Below, in pieces: positions 1 through 10,879 of a DNA stretch of 64,000 nt (positions are counted from its first letter, which is position 1; each line of letters begins with the position of its first letter). Source of the DNA: Symbiodinium sp. CCMP2592 (taxonomy: Eukaryota; Sar; Dinophyceae; Suessiales; Symbiodiniaceae); contig CAJNDT010005457.1 of NCBI GenBank assembly GCA_905221615.1, positions 1 to 64,000 of the forward strand. Reading direction: 5' to 3'. The position numbers and the translations under genes were made by a program. Under the pieces are notes generated by a model. It ran no database searches. It worked only from the letters and a program-made list of their open reading frames with translations, and was not told the DNA's origin.

Positions 1-425
1 AGATTGTGCCAGAGTTCATAAGCATAATTAACCCTTGAACGCCAATTTGCCCCTGCCAGGGCTTTGATCTCGTCGACAGCTTGTGTGGAGCGTGGCCATG
101 GGCAAACGCAAGACACTGGCAGGCGGGGATTGTTGCCGCAACACGGCTGGTTGGGTCTGCATGTGACTGCCGCTATACCATCTTTGCAATGCACTTTGCC
201 ATATCTGGCCCTATAGCTGATTGCCTTCGTGGCATATAGGGTGCATGCTTGATCATGTCGTGTGCGCATCCTATCCAAATCGGCCCTGGAACTCCAGAGC
301 GGATAAAACAATACCCAATAGCTAGGCAGAGCCGTTGTAAACCAGTATCCAAACTACAAGCCTTCATGTGTATGCACGCGGGCTTTGCCCTAGGCAAGTC
401 TGGGCACGTGTCCGGATTTTGCGCC

Positions 426-1441
426 ATGCCTCGCATCAAAGATTTGGTTTTGGAAAAGGAGCAGGTGATGGAGTTGCTCGAGGATGGGATCCATGCATTC
501 GTCCATGCTTCCGCTGGAAATAGAATTGTTCATACTTCCCACGCATTATCCTGTAGCTACCTGTGTAGGAGGTATCCTGTCCTTTCGACACCACGGATCT
601 CCTCCGCGGAGATCCGGCTCAGCTGTTTCATCGAGCCGGCAACGCTGCAAAAATCACGCGGGAGATGCAAGTGGAATCTAAGAGGCACTTGAGTCTCACG
701 GAGGGGGTGCTTGCTTGAGGTAGGTAGCTAGAGCTTGTTGTCGGTTGGCCAGTTGTGCTTGCTTGAGGTAGGTCGGTTGTGCTTGCATGGAGGTAGGTAG
801 CTAGAGCTTGTTGTCGGTTGGCCAGTTGTGCTTGCTTGAGGTAGGCTTGGGATACCGCACCCAGCTGCAAGGAGTCGTACTGGATTCTGATGCCACTGAT
901 CCGAAAATACCCGGCGGCGACCTGGTCTGTGGAGACGCGGTCTGTCTTCAAAGAGCCATGAATGTCTGCTGTCGCGGGTCTGCTGTGACCATGCACTGCC
1001 CGTTGTGTCTTCATTCATGTGAGGTTGCAGTCGATCCTGGAAGAAGTGTTCAAAAGGGATGGCCCGAAGCACGTGGAATTGAATCAGAAAATGATGGAGG
1101 TGCTCGCCTTCGACGTTAAAGCTCTCTTTGCCGAACTGAGGAAGACTCGCCGGGTCTGGAAGTACGAAGCTAAGAGGCAATCAAAGGAATGGCCGGCTTC
1201 TGCGATGTCCGTAAATCCGAAGCTCTTCGAGATGATCGCCGCCATGCGGACGCAGGAATCCAAGGAAAACTTGGAAGACGACGACGACGAGTTGCTCTTC
1301 TTCAAAGAGGATGGATCAGTGGAATGCAGGGATCCAAAATCGCCCCCGGACGATTTCTTACTCTTCTTCAACGAAGATGGATCTACGGTGCGCCGGGAGC
1401 TTTTCAAAAACGAGACTCTCAGTTGCAAGCTGAACTCATAA
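426..1441 (+). CDS. Unknown multi-exon protein, acidic C-terminus with a repeated LLFF-EDGS motif
   Basis: I do not recognise a function. A plausible first exon starts at the ATG at 426 (MPRIKDLVLEKEQVMELLEDG begins it). Further exon-like stretches, each needing a frame change across an intron, are about 596-703 (DLLRGDPAQLFHRAGN), about 872-955 (LMPLIRKYPAATWS) and 1031-1441, which follows TTGCAG and ends at a TAA. The last exon has a basic helix (ALFAELRKTRRVWKYEAK), then an acidic DDDD run, then two copies of LLFF(K/N)EDGS about 25 residues apart. The intron at 704-871 holds a direct repeat. The first donor sites are not clear, so exon edges are approximate. The family may be dinoflagellate-specific; I infer coding from composition and splice-like edges only. 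Confidence 0.5.
717..845. repeat. Direct repeat, two 56-bp copies with 73-bp period
   Basis: The segments 717-772 and 790-845 are almost identical and contain GTAGGTAGCTAGAGC and TTGTCGGTTGGCCAG. They lie inside the inferred intron of the gene at 426-1441. The GTCGGTTGG...TGTGCTTG words recur at 4810-4848, 7961-7999 and 13.7 kb. Confidence 0.85.
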
Positions 1442-1629
1442 TGGCTACGTTGCCTTTGTTGACTGTCACTTCGTGTGTCTGTCCACTCGGGTCACTGCAG
1501 GCCAAGTGCTGACCCCGAAAAGGCATCCTCGTCGTCAGCGCAACCCAGGCCTCTAGTGCATACAGGTGATTTCGATGAACATGGCGGCAGTCATTTGGCA
1601 TCTTCAATTAACCGTATATACCTCAGGAA

Positions 1630-1676
1630 CCCTGAATCCCTAAAACCTCGAGACGACCCTAAACCCTAAATAACCC
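1630..1676. repeat. Short telomere-like C-rich tract
   Basis: A small degenerate CCCTAAA-type stretch (CCTGAATCCCTAAAACC, then GACCCTAAACCCTAAATAA) lies between two genes. The rest of 1442-1690 holds nothing I can support. Confidence 0.5.
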
Positions 1677-1696
1677 AGCTTCCGAAGGCCGGAGAT

Positions 1697-2504
1697 CATG
1701 CAGCCGTCCACGGCATCATCGTCACAGAGCAGGCACATAGCAGGTTTGACAAGTTGGACTTGGCATGGGTTGTGCTCCGGGCAGGTCCGCCGTGCCGGGG
1801 GAGATCACGGTGCAATCCCTTAGGCAGGCATGGAATCCGACCGTGTGGCTTCTTATGTTGAGTGCCTTTTGCAGGAACAATATCCTCTCGTCGCTATCGG
1901 GCAAAACACTGGAAATTCTTGAAAGTGAGGATGAGGATGCTCCTGTTTCTCTGCTGCTTCTGGCTATAACATCCTGTTTCCTTGGATGCCTCGATCGCAT
2001 GTCAGGCTAGCGGTGCTGATGCCCGCGGACCTGCTACGAAACGCAAGTCTGACGTGTCCGGTGAAGTCTCCTACACCCCAGAGCCTGAGTACTTGGAGGC
2101 ACTTCAGCCGCATCATACATTTTCCTCTATACTTTCTTGAAATACCTGCATGCTGCCAGGAGATGCGCCAGGGCATGGATGCAGAAGCCCCCGAACCCGT
2201 GCTTCCGCTTAACCAGCGACGGCTAGCCGCACGCAAGAAGGCGGCGGCCAAAAAGGCGGCTTCCAGGCCGACTGCGGATGACGGCCCGCATTACCTGATA
2301 AAGCCTCACAAGAGACATGGCAAAACTATGTTTGCGTTGGTGAAGAGGGTCAAAGACTCGGAGAACAAGTCGATCGACAAGCAGCTGGTGCAGTGCCGCG
2401 ACAGGGATGTTGTGGAGGTCGCCATGGGTCAGCTGCGGAAGAAAGAAATCACGGAGGAGGAGGCCGTCCAGACTGTGAACAAGCACAAGCTTGAAGCTCC
2501 CTGA
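1697..2504 (+). CDS. Small basic protein, unknown, multi-exon; terminal exon 2160-2504
   Basis: The terminal exon at 2160-2504 follows CTGCCAG and ends at TGA 2502-2504. It encodes about 114 residues, starting EMRQGMDAEAPEPV, then a lysine/alanine-rich stretch (QRRLAARKKAAAKKAAS) and a charged tail rich in Lys, Glu and Asp. Candidate upstream exons are an ATG at 1697 (MQPSTASSSQSRH), about 1909-1968 (LEILESEDEDAPVS) and about 2054-2110 (GEVSYTPEPEYLEAL); how they join is uncertain. The basic stretch could bind nucleic acid, but that is inference. The stop codon lies inside the left arm of a perfect hairpin. Confidence 0.5.
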
Positions 2505-2531
2505 GCCGGCCCTGGAATCCAGGGCCGGCTC
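2503..2531. terminator. Perfect hairpin at a stop codon (13-bp arms, AAT loop)
   Basis: GAGCCGGCCCTGG pairs perfectly with CCAGGGCCGGCTC around the loop AAT. It overlaps the TGA stop of the upstream gene. Its core CCTGGAATCCAGG is the same as in palindromes at 5003 and 5042, and nearly the same at 13304. The role is inferred: it could be a 3-prime-end or processing signal, or a small mobile foldback. Confidence 0.6.
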
Positions 2532-2609
2532 CTTGTATTATTATCATGGATGGAAACAGCTCCCGGACGGGAACCGCTGTGTATTATGATGGGTGGAAAC
2601 TGCTAAGCT

Positions 2610-2673
2610 CGGCCCCTTTTCAGGGAAGCCGACGTGCCTCATGAGCCCGGCCCCTTTTCAGGGAAGCCGACGT
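2610..2673. repeat. Direct repeat, 26-bp copies at 38-bp spacing
   Basis: Copies at 2610-2635 and 2648-2673 are identical (starting CGGCCCCTTTTCAGGG, ending GCCGACGT). They lie in the 3-prime region of the small basic gene. From 2674 to about 3428 I see no gene I can support. Confidence 0.8.
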
Positions 2674-3428
2674 AAAGCATGAGAAAAGGCACATTGCATG
2701 TGAACCAAATAAATCTGCAGGCATGCTTTCCATGTGCGAGACAGGACAAACTTCGTTGCTGTTTTGTAGGCCGTGCCCTCGATGATGATTTGGAGCAGCG
2801 GCTGGGATGCCGAAGACAATCCGCTCTGTGCCCCGGGCTATGCCATGCTTCATGTTTCTTGATTCACATATAATACTTGCTGAACTCTCCATCATCGCAG
2901 TGGATCAAAGGCTTAATTAGAATCATGTCCCAAAGAATCACAGCCTCCAAGGAAACTGTGCACATGCATGACCATTATGCCAACCCGCCAAAAGATGTTT
3001 AGATAGAAGCATGTGTTCAAGATCATTGTCGTGGACTGATGAGTTGTTTTCACTTTGCACCGATCACAGCTGCCTTGATGGCTGGCCCTGCTGAGCTCAA
3101 CTATACACCTGATCTTGTGGCCGTGGAACATTTTATGAAACGCTTGGATGTGGCACGACTGAGAGAGCTCCATGGTCTGGTGTCCTTGGGAGTTCCTTGG
3201 GCTTCGCGGATGCAAAAAAACGCCTCTTCTCTCCGATTCTTCTCTCCTCTTTCTGCTCCGGCCTCTCCACAGATTTCATCCAGGTTTTGGTTGAGATGGT
3301 AATGATGTGCTTCGTGGTCCAGCTGGAAGGCTGCCTATATCTTTGCGAGGCTTATAACCCTGGAAAGCCAATGTGTCTGTCAATCTTTTTTTCACATATG
3401 CAACTTTTCCCGCTACCTGATGTTGCAG

Positions 3429-4738
3429 GACTTGCCCACCGGGCATCTGCAAATGACGGAGTTCTTTGCAGGAGTTGCTGTGCTCGCTGGGGCATGGAGA
3501 CGGGAAGGCTACAATGCCAAAGCCATTGATGTTGAACGATTCTCGGGTTGCACGACTTCCTCTGCATAGCCATGTATAATTGCATGTCCTGTGTAATGCC
3601 GCTCCTAAGGCTCCTTGATGCACGACCTTCTCTCGCCTCCAGGCGTGGTGCTCGCCTTCATGACAGTGCTGCTCATGGAACCAGGATCCTTGGTGCATTG
3701 TGGCACTGTCTGCACGTCCTTCTGCTGGCCGAATTCCGGAACTCATCGCCGCAGCGCCTTTTTCCCACAAGGAAATTCTCAATATCCCTATGTTCAACAG
3801 GGGTCTGCCTTGGCCAGCATCACAGCGGCCATCCTTTTGCTGCACTGGGCCCGGGGAGGAGTCTTCTCGCTGGAGAATCCTTTCAACTCCAAGCTGGAGG
3901 TTCACTGGGACCTTCAATATCTCATGAAGTGGTTCATTGCCAGGGAGCAAGAAGGCCATGTCAAAGCTCAACTTCTCAGGCATAGCGTTTCCTTGGCAAC
4001 CTTTGCGGCTCACAGTTTGAAACCAATTTGGATTTACTCGAACGAAGACATGTCCGATGCCTTCGAGACTTCCAGTGCTCCCGGCTCCGAAGCTCGCTCC
4101 TGCAACAAGTACGGTCCTGTCATGCAAAAGCTGCTTGTCCTGAGCTGTGCAAGTATCGAACCACCATACACTACTTCCAGGATTCCAGTAAAGCTGGCTT
4201 CCCACTTTGAATGCAGTTGATTCTATCTTCTCCTGCACCTAGGTACGTGAACTCCCAAGGCATCCGCAAAACATGTGGGGGGCCTGGTCTCAAGGCTTCG
4301 CAAGCTTACCCGGAAAGGCTGCCTCTTCGAGAGTTGCATGCGTGTTTCGTGATGCAAAAGGGCCGCACTTTAGACATGCTCAAGTCCCTGTCAGGTTTGG
4401 TACAACCATATGCGAATGGTGGCTGCGGAATCGCAAGCAGCTTCGGTCAGATGGGACCCGTACGCCTTGTTTCATGCATGTGGTCTTCACTTTTTTGGTC
4501 ATGCATGTGATACACGCAGGATGGAACGCAAAATGAGGGGTCTCCGGGCCAGTGGAGACAAATCCATGGCGGATCTTCATGCCGCTCAGTGGAGCCACAT
4601 GACCTCTCTGCAATGTTTACTTAGTGAAAAAAATCCTAGGCATCGCTGCTGGACTACGCCCGGGCCAACGATCGCGATTTCATGGGAATTGGTTCCACTC
4701 TGTGCTGGCTGAGAAAGGGTCTTTGGAAGCGACAGTGA
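3429..4738 (+). CDS. ELFAG-type multi-copy dinoflagellate protein, methyltransferase-like N-terminus
   Basis: Exon 1 starts after TTGCAG at 3429 and contains EFFAGVAVLAGAWRREGYN followed by AIDVERF. The glycine-rich loop and the later acidic residue resemble the cofactor-binding start of cytosine-C5 or other Rossmann methyltransferases (inference). A long exon at about 3611-4075 contains GSLVHCGTVCTSF, the aliphatic segment ALASITAAILLLHWARG and GVFSLENP. An exon from 4243 (after CACCTAG) encodes YVNSQGIRKTCGGPGLK and AYPE. A last frame ends at TGA 4736-4738 (DYARANDRDFMGIGS). From memory this domain order belongs to a family present in very many copies in Symbiodiniaceae. No PC or ENV catalytic motif is clear, so activity is doubtful. 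Exon edges after 4075 are uncertain. Confidence 0.5.
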
Positions 4739-4809
4739 TCCAGGCACTCAGGATGCTAAAGGAGAAAACCAATTACCGCATTGCTCCGTTGCTGTCTTGC
4801 GCAGTTGTC

Positions 4810-4848
4810 GTCGGTTGGTCCGCTGTGCTTGTCGATAACCCTAAACCT
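4810..4848. repeat. Dispersed repeat copy (GTCGGTTGG...TGTGCTTG...CGATA)
   Basis: This copy and the one at 7961-7999 share GTCGGTTGGT, GCTGTGCTTG, CGATA and CCAAACC/CTAAACC in the same order over about 40 bp. One lies near a gene end and the other inside an intron of the coiled-coil gene. Confidence 0.6.
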
Positions 4849-5002
4849 CCCAATCTACTGCATGGCCTCGGGTGGAGTTGCTCCCTTGGCTATTGGTGGA
4901 GGTGCTCCCCCTGTATCCATCGTCCATCTATATATATATATATATACATGAACCCAACCAAACAGTCAGCTCCCCTATAATTAATTGCCCAATAGGAAAA
5001 CT

Positions 5003-5019
5003 GTCCTGGAATCCAGGAC
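5003..5019. promoter_or_regulatory. Palindrome GTCCTGGAATCCAGGAC, copy 1
   Basis: A perfect 8-bp-arm palindrome around a single A. It lies about 265 bp downstream of the stop inferred at 4738 and 39 bp before an identical copy at 5042. Confidence 0.6.
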
Positions 5020-5041
5020 TCAAATTTCTATAGTGTAAACT

Positions 5042-5058
5042 GTCCTGGAATCCAGGAC
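5042..5058. promoter_or_regulatory. Palindrome GTCCTGGAATCCAGGAC, copy 2
   Basis: Identical to the copy at 5003-5019. The shared flank includes AAACT on the left side, so the pair may be a small tandem duplication. Confidence 0.6.
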
Positions 5059-5149
5059 CAAACTCCTAGGTACAACAACCCGACCCGACCTTGTCAGGAT
5101 GTCTAATATGTGACATATGTAGGTCATGCCGGCCGGAAGACACCCTTCA

Positions 5150-5340
5150 CTGACACGGGACCACCCCGTGACCAACCCGGAGCACCCGTGACCAACCCGT
5201 GACCGCCCGTGACCTGGAAATATCGTCAGACCCGTGACCTCGACTAAATACATATAGCGCCAGGAGGACAGTACCCGTGACCAACCCGTGACCACCCGTG
5301 ACCGGCCGTGACCGGCCGTGGCTGAGGACGGACCACCACC
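5150..5340. repeat. Minisatellite based on CCCGTGACC(A)A
   Basis: About ten degenerate copies of CCCGTGACC lie here, spaced 10-20 bp apart, with variants CCGGCCGTGACC. It is intergenic; open frames across it are by-products of the repeat. Confidence 0.75.
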
Positions 5341-5379
5341 CGCGACCTCATACCAATTATGGCCGCCGCCACCGCCACC

Positions 5380-5522
5380 TCCCACCGAGAGCCGTATAGG
5401 AAGCCCCACCGAGAGCCAAACAAGCCCCACCGAGAGCCAAGCAAGCCCCACCGAGAGCCGTGTAGGAAGCCCCACCGAGAGCCAAGCCCCACCGAGAGCC
5501 GTATAGGAAGCCCCACCGCCAC
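5380..5522. repeat. Minisatellite based on CCCCACCGAGAGCC
   Basis: Copies of CCCCACCGAGAGCC alternate with GTATAGGAAG or AAACAAG/AAGCAAG spacers of about 22-33 bp. It sits about 120 bp before the start of the coiled-coil gene. Confidence 0.8.
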
Positions 5523-5642
5523 CTCAATGCCACCATGGCACCGACATGAATCCGATGCATATGCAACGATTGCACTCTGAACCGTTGCAGCAAAGGCTTA
5601 AGTGTAGCCCTGCACTGCCACGTGCCTCTTTCTAGAGCTGTC

Positions 5643-8600
5643 ATGGCAGATGTGAAGATTGAACTCTTGGAAGGCTTGCTCCGTGAGGACAAAGGAGCAA
5701 CAAATCCGCGGCAGTTCGGACGCACGCTGGCTTCGGCATGCACCGCCGGACTGGCTGATGGCAATGTGGCGCCGGGTGAAGCTGGCCGGCTTCCGGAAAC
5801 TCAGCTTCAGGACACTCAGTTGACTCTGGGAACCTGCGGTTCCGACTTTCCCAGCGACGATGACTTGATCAAGGCCTTACGCTTATTCGCCAGATTCGTG
5901 AATAAGATATGCACATCTGTTAGAACCCATGCATCCTGTCCACTTTGGGGTCTGCCCAGAGGCCTTGGAAGCAGAGATCGACCAGCTGACTAATCAGGAC
6001 CTGCACTCTCTCATCTCATGTAGATAGTTTCCTGGATGCACTGTCAAATTAGATCCCAGGAAATGACCGGGGAGGTGCCCTTGCTGCTGGAAGAGCTGGA
6101 AGCCCAGAAGAAGGGCTTGCAGTCGAAAGAATGCGAGGCCAGAAAAGTTGAAGATAACCTCCATGTGCATGTTGTTCAATGTGTCTAGCTCCGCCTGATC
6201 AACCTGCAGGTGCCTGTGTCAGAGGCCGAGACACTGAACCCGGATGACTTCAAGGAGGCAGTCTATCAGGGGTTGGAAGAAGCAGTTAGAAGTTGGCGAT
6301 CGCAAGAAGAGCTCGCAAGAGCAAAGGCCGAGCCAACAAAGCAGGCCGTCGTCCTGCTTCCAAGTCAGGATGCTTGCTGTTTGTGTGCATGCTGCTCCGC
6401 TTCGTTGTGCTCTCGACGCAGGCCCAGCTTCAAGAAGAACAAACGAACAAGCTGGAGCAGCAGAAGAGGGAGGAGCTCGTGCCTGTCCGCCCAATTCACG
6501 TATGTGCCTGTGTTGTTGCCTCTGTGCCCAGACCGAATTGAAACATGAGCTTGCAAAAACGAAGGCCGAGGAGGAAAAGAAACTTCAAGAACAGATGGCT
6601 GCGGAAAGGAAACACGAGGAGGATGAGAAGAGGAAGGAGGTGCACAACAAGAAATAAGTAATGTACTCGGGACTGCCTTTCAGAATAGAGTATGTGCTCA
6701 TCGATGTTATCACACCCGTGTCCAGGCCGAGCTGAAAGAGAAGCTTGCACGAACCAAGGCCGAGGAAGAAAAGAAGCTTCAAGAGGAGATGGCTGCGGAA
6801 AGGAAACACGAGGAGGATGAGAAGAGAAAGGAGGTGCACAACAAGAAAATATAAGTAATATACTCGGGACTGCCTTTCAGAATAGAGTATGTGCGCTCAT
6901 CGATGTTATCACACCCGTGTCCAGGCCGAGCTGAAAGAACAGCGTGCAAGAGCCATGGCTGAGGAGGAGAAGAAGCTTCAGGAGATGGCCGAGGAAAGGA
7001 ACCGTCTGCAGGAGGAGAAGAGGAAGGAGGCGCAAATCAGGAAAAGTGGACAGCAATGCACGATACAGTATGTGCTGATCAATCTTGTCGCACCCATGTG
7101 CAGGTCGAGCTGAAAGAACAGCTTGCAAGAGCCAAGGCCGAGGAGGAGAAGAAGCTTCAGGAGATGGCCGAGGAAAGGAAGGAGGTCCCGAAACCAAAAA
7201 CATCAATATGTCGATGTACTGAACAGTCCAAATCACAGCAGAGGCCTCGATCGGTAGTTTACACATGTCCAGGCACAGCTGAAAGAGAAGCTTCTACAGG
7301 AGATTGCTGCAGAAAGGAAACGCCAGGAGGAGGAGGAGGAGAAGAGGAAGGAGGTGCGAATCACGAAAACCTGTAATAATGTACTTAATTGGGACTGCAC
7401 TTCACAGTAGCGTATGTGCTGATCGGTGTTGTCGCACCCGTGTCCAGGCCGAGCTCAAAGAGCAGCGTGCAAGAGCCATGGCCGAGGAGGAGAAGAAACT
7501 TCAGGAGGCGGCCGCGGAAAGGAACCGCCTGGAGGAGGAGAAGAGGAAGGAGGTGCCGAAACCAAAGATATCAATATGTCGATGTACTGAACAGTCCAAA
7601 TCACAGCAGCTAGAGGCCTCGGTAGTTTACACATGTCCAGGCGCAGCTGAAAGAGAAGCTTCTACAGGAGATTGCTGCGGAAAGGAAACGCCAGGAGGAG
7701 GAGGAGAAGAGAAAGGAGGTGCAAAGCAAGAAAATCTATAATGTACTCGGGACTGCAACAGTATGTGCTGATCGATGTTGTCGCACCCATGTCCACCAGG
7801 CCGAGCTCAAAGAACAGCTCGCAAGAGCCAAGGCCGAGGAGGAGAAGACAAAGCAGGTCCTCTTCTTGTTTCCAAATTAACTACGTTTCTATATGCAGGC
7901 TATTCAGCTTGTCCAGGTGTCGGTGGTTTCGTCGGGGGTGCTTGTTAGACCTTCTTTGCTGTCGGTTGGTTGGCTGTGCTTGGCGATAGCCCCAAACCTT
8001 GCTTCAGCTCTGGAACCAATCCATTGGCCTCGGCTGGACTAGCTTTGCCTGCAATTCTCCACGCAGGCCGAGCTTCAAGAGCGGATTGCAGCGGAAAGGA
8101 AATGTGAGGAGGAGGAGAAGAGGAAGGAGGTGCCGAGACGAGTTTAATTTGTAGCTATACAGTCGCAGCCATGTCCTTCTCCACACATTCCCAGGTCGAG
8201 CTTCCTCAACAGACCAAGAGTTTTCGTCCGTTGCGGTTGTGCCTAGAAGCACACTATATAAAACCAGGCTGAGAACACCAATGCGGCGGGCAATCCCCTT
8301 AAGGGCTGGACAGATCACGAGGCCGAACCTCTTCCTTCTATCATGTTTGCAGTGTTGGAGATCAACTCCGTACTGCCACGCAGGTCCAAGAATTCAAAGC
8401 GGAGAAAAGAAAGAAGCTTTTGGCAATGCTTGAGCAAGCCAAGAAGAGAAAGGCCGAGCAGCGGCCCGAGGACGGCCTTCCTGAAACTTCCCTGCCAGCA
8501 CGTACGGAACCTTTCAACGCCGGCCACCCGAAGCCACAAGGGACAGTTCCCCAGCCCGCGGCCCCGAATCCGGGAGCCGCTGACCAAAAAGGCAGCGAGA

Positions 8601-10302
8601 TTAGGATGCTTGAGCCCACGGCCCCGAATCCGGGAGCCGCTGAGCAAAAAAGCAGCGAGATTAGGATGCTTGAAGAGCAACTCCAGGCTCTGAAAGCTGG
8701 CAAAGAGAAGTCCATCTTGGACTCAGTTGCCAGGCGATCCATGGACAAGGCCGACAAGGCCTTGGAAGAGCTCGGCTGGAAGGTGCATGCCGAAAAGGAG
8801 AAGCCGCCCACGCAGGTGTCAACAGTGCCGGCCAAAGCCAACGGTGAACAGCTGTCTGCTCCTGCAGAAGTTGAGCTGCCCGCCGCAAAAGTGCAACAGC
8901 AGGTTGCAGAGTCGATGGAGCACGATTCTGGCTCTCACTACACTCGCCGTGCAGCTGCTAACCTCCTGAAGAGACTCTCGAACAACCCGGCTCGGCTGCT
9001 GTCCTTGCCGCCAGCTCTGACTGCTGCCGTGCAAGACGACGATCAGAAGTCGGCCTTGATCGACGCCTTGGTGCAATCAGCCGGCTCCCTCGAGCAGGTG
9101 GCCGCCCACTACCATATCGAGAGTGTGCAGGAGAAGGCCCGCAAAGAGAGAGCCAAACTGACGCCTCTTACGGCCATCCAGCTGGAGAAGATGTACGGCT
9201 CGGACGCTCCAAGAGTCATGCGGGAAAAGCAGGAGCAGGGCTTGGTTCAAGACGATCCGAACCTCACGGGTGCCAAGCTGTATCTGCACTCTTTGTCGAC
9301 GAGGACGGTCCAAGGGCCTCGTGTATGTGCATCTTTTTTTGCTTTTCTGTCCCAATATTGTAAGATCCAGCCAGGGAAGTCGAGACGAACTGGACCGTGC
9401 CACTGCTGCATTTGTGTACGTGGAAGTGTCATGCTTGCACTCATGTGGTAGAACTCGTTATAAAAATGGAGGTCAGACAACTTCCTCGGGCGGTGCTTTG
9501 GACACAGCGGATCCAACAGCTCGAGAGTATCTGGCAATGTGCAGCACCTTCTCTTCTAAATTAGTCAACTCCACATCTTTGTAATGTGTCTGCAACAAGT
9601 TCCTTATTATAATGCTCTCCTCGCAAGGTCAGCCCTGGCAAAGAGTGGCCAAGCAAGGCCATCGATCGGCAGTGGCTCTGCCCCATCGACGCCGGCCAGA
9701 ACTCCGCCTGGAACTCCGGCTTCGAATCCTACTCCGTCACCGAGTGACGAGGGCAAAGCACCCAAACCTGGAAAAGGGAAACCGCAGCGAATGGAGCCCC
9801 TGACAACCCATGAGAAAGCTGCAGACCTCCGCAACAAGGTCATGGCCAAGGTGACTGAGACACACAAGATGATTACTCAGCTCAAGGGCAACGTCTACGC
9901 TGCGAAATGTTTGGAGGAGCTGACGGCTTATGAGCAGAAGTTCCAGCCCCCTTGTTTGCAGCCAAATCGACAATGCAAACTGACATCTCCCATGACTTGA
10001 ATTCCCATATGCTTTCCCAGGAATGTGTGGGACCAGGTCAGCGACCTGATGAAGAAACAGGTTGAGGACGAGCAGCTCTACCTCCCTTTGGGCCGCGAGT
10101 TCCTTGTGCTGAAGCAGGTCACGGTCCGTTAAGATTGTGTTCTTGCATGACCTATACGTAGTACCATCTCTTTGCTTGCTCCATTGAACAGGAGCGAACC
10201 ATCAAGACGGCCGCCTCGCTGATCAAAGCTGCCAACTTAGCCTTGGGCCCGACCAAGGAACCCAAAGCCAAGGCTAGCAGAAAGAGGAAAGACAAGCAGT
10301 AG
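5643..10302 (+). CDS. Coiled-coil protein with tandemly duplicated exons, about 20 exons
   Basis: The start is the ATG at 5643 (MADVKIELLEGLLREDKG) and the stop is TAG 10300-10302 after a lysine-rich tail (KAKASRKRKDKQ). Exons read: 5643-about 5900; about 5951-5987 (EALEAEIDQLTNQ); about 6058-6148; about 6211-6345; about 6422-6475; 6532-6639; 6726-6833; 6925-7029; 7104-7184; 7273-7353; 7448-7552; 7641-7718; 7800-7856; 8067-8129; possibly 8195-8219; 8384-9322; about 9444-9540; about 9628-9942; 10021-10117; 10192-10302. The middle exons repeat ELKEQLARAKAEEEKKLQE, a long charged helix. Exon 8384-9322 adds a Pro/Ala linker and a helical domain (LLKRLSNNPARLLSL). The donor at 7030 is GC, the others mostly GT. 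I do not know the function; a structural or scaffold role is inference. A remote link to mobile-element-associated families is possible. Confidence 0.65.
6532..8129 (+). repeat. Tandem exon-duplication array inside the coiled-coil gene
   Basis: Nine exons here have lengths 108, 108, 105, 81, 81, 105, 78, 57 and 63 bp, all multiples of three and all phase 0, so copies keep the frame. The introns are copies too: 6640-6725 and 6834-6924 are nearly identical. Introns 7185-7272 and 7553-7640 share ATCAATATGTCGATGTACTG. From 7104 the unit is two exons plus two introns, about 344-352 bp long (7104, 7448, 7800). Confidence 0.85.
7961..7999. repeat. Dispersed repeat copy inside an intron
   Basis: Second clear copy of the repeat at 4810-4848. 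It lies in the 210-bp intron 7857-8066, the longest intron of the duplicated block, which suggests insertion. Confidence 0.55.
8561..8672 (+). repeat. In-frame 60-bp tandem duplication in the coiled-coil gene
   Basis: Two copies with 60-bp period encode APNPGAA(D/E)QK(G/S)SEIRMLE. The 20-residue unit stays in frame with exon 8384-9322. Confidence 0.85.
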
Positions 10303-10454
10303 ATCCAATGGATCATAGTGCAGGGTTCTGCACGTGCAGATCAGGATTGAGATCTCTGCCGGTGCAGCTACATATAGGGGAGGAGGTCTCCTCTTTCCAA
10401 GGGTTATGCTAGTTGCACGTGCAGAGTCTATGACAGTAAGGTACTGTATTTGGC

Positions 10455-10489
<35 letters not shown>

Positions 10490-10879
10490 TGTGTGTGCTC
10501 CGGATGGAAGAACTGGGCCAAGACCTGCACGTGCTTTTGGGGGCACATCTGAAAGCATGTGCAATCGTGCTCACGATCACTGCGACTGCAGTGAACATGC
10601 ACATACGCACAAGGCGCTGGATGAACCAGCAGCCTATACAGGTATATTGTACGGAACCACAGCGGCGAGCTGCAAAAAAACATGCTGCATCAGGATCCTC
10701 TTCCAAGCTTTGTCCCTCTGCTGCTACCAGAATGGAGCATTTTTTGATTGGCAGGTACGACAATGCGGGGATGGACGAAACGATCTGCGAGGGCAAGCGT
10801 CGAGTGAAGATGTGATTCTGCCACGTTTGTTACTTCATGTGCTGATGTAGCATGCTCTAACTTGACCTGCTTCCGCAGA
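10303..10879. other. Spacer with TA microsatellite and possible first exon of the next gene
   Basis: The tract 10455-10486 is (TA)n. A stretch at about 10756-10812 after TTGGCAG reads YDNAGMDETICEGKRRVKM and could be an early exon of the transposase-like gene downstream. Nothing else is supported. Confidence 0.4.

Noticed and set aside
3276..4238. 320-residue minus frame opposite the methyltransferase-like gene
   Set aside because: The plus strand carries the recognisable family motifs and splice edges; the minus frame is its shadow.
5020..5764. Several 60-150 residue frames upstream of the coiled-coil gene
   Set aside because: They cover two minisatellites and carry repeat-derived Gly/Leu/Ser patterns.
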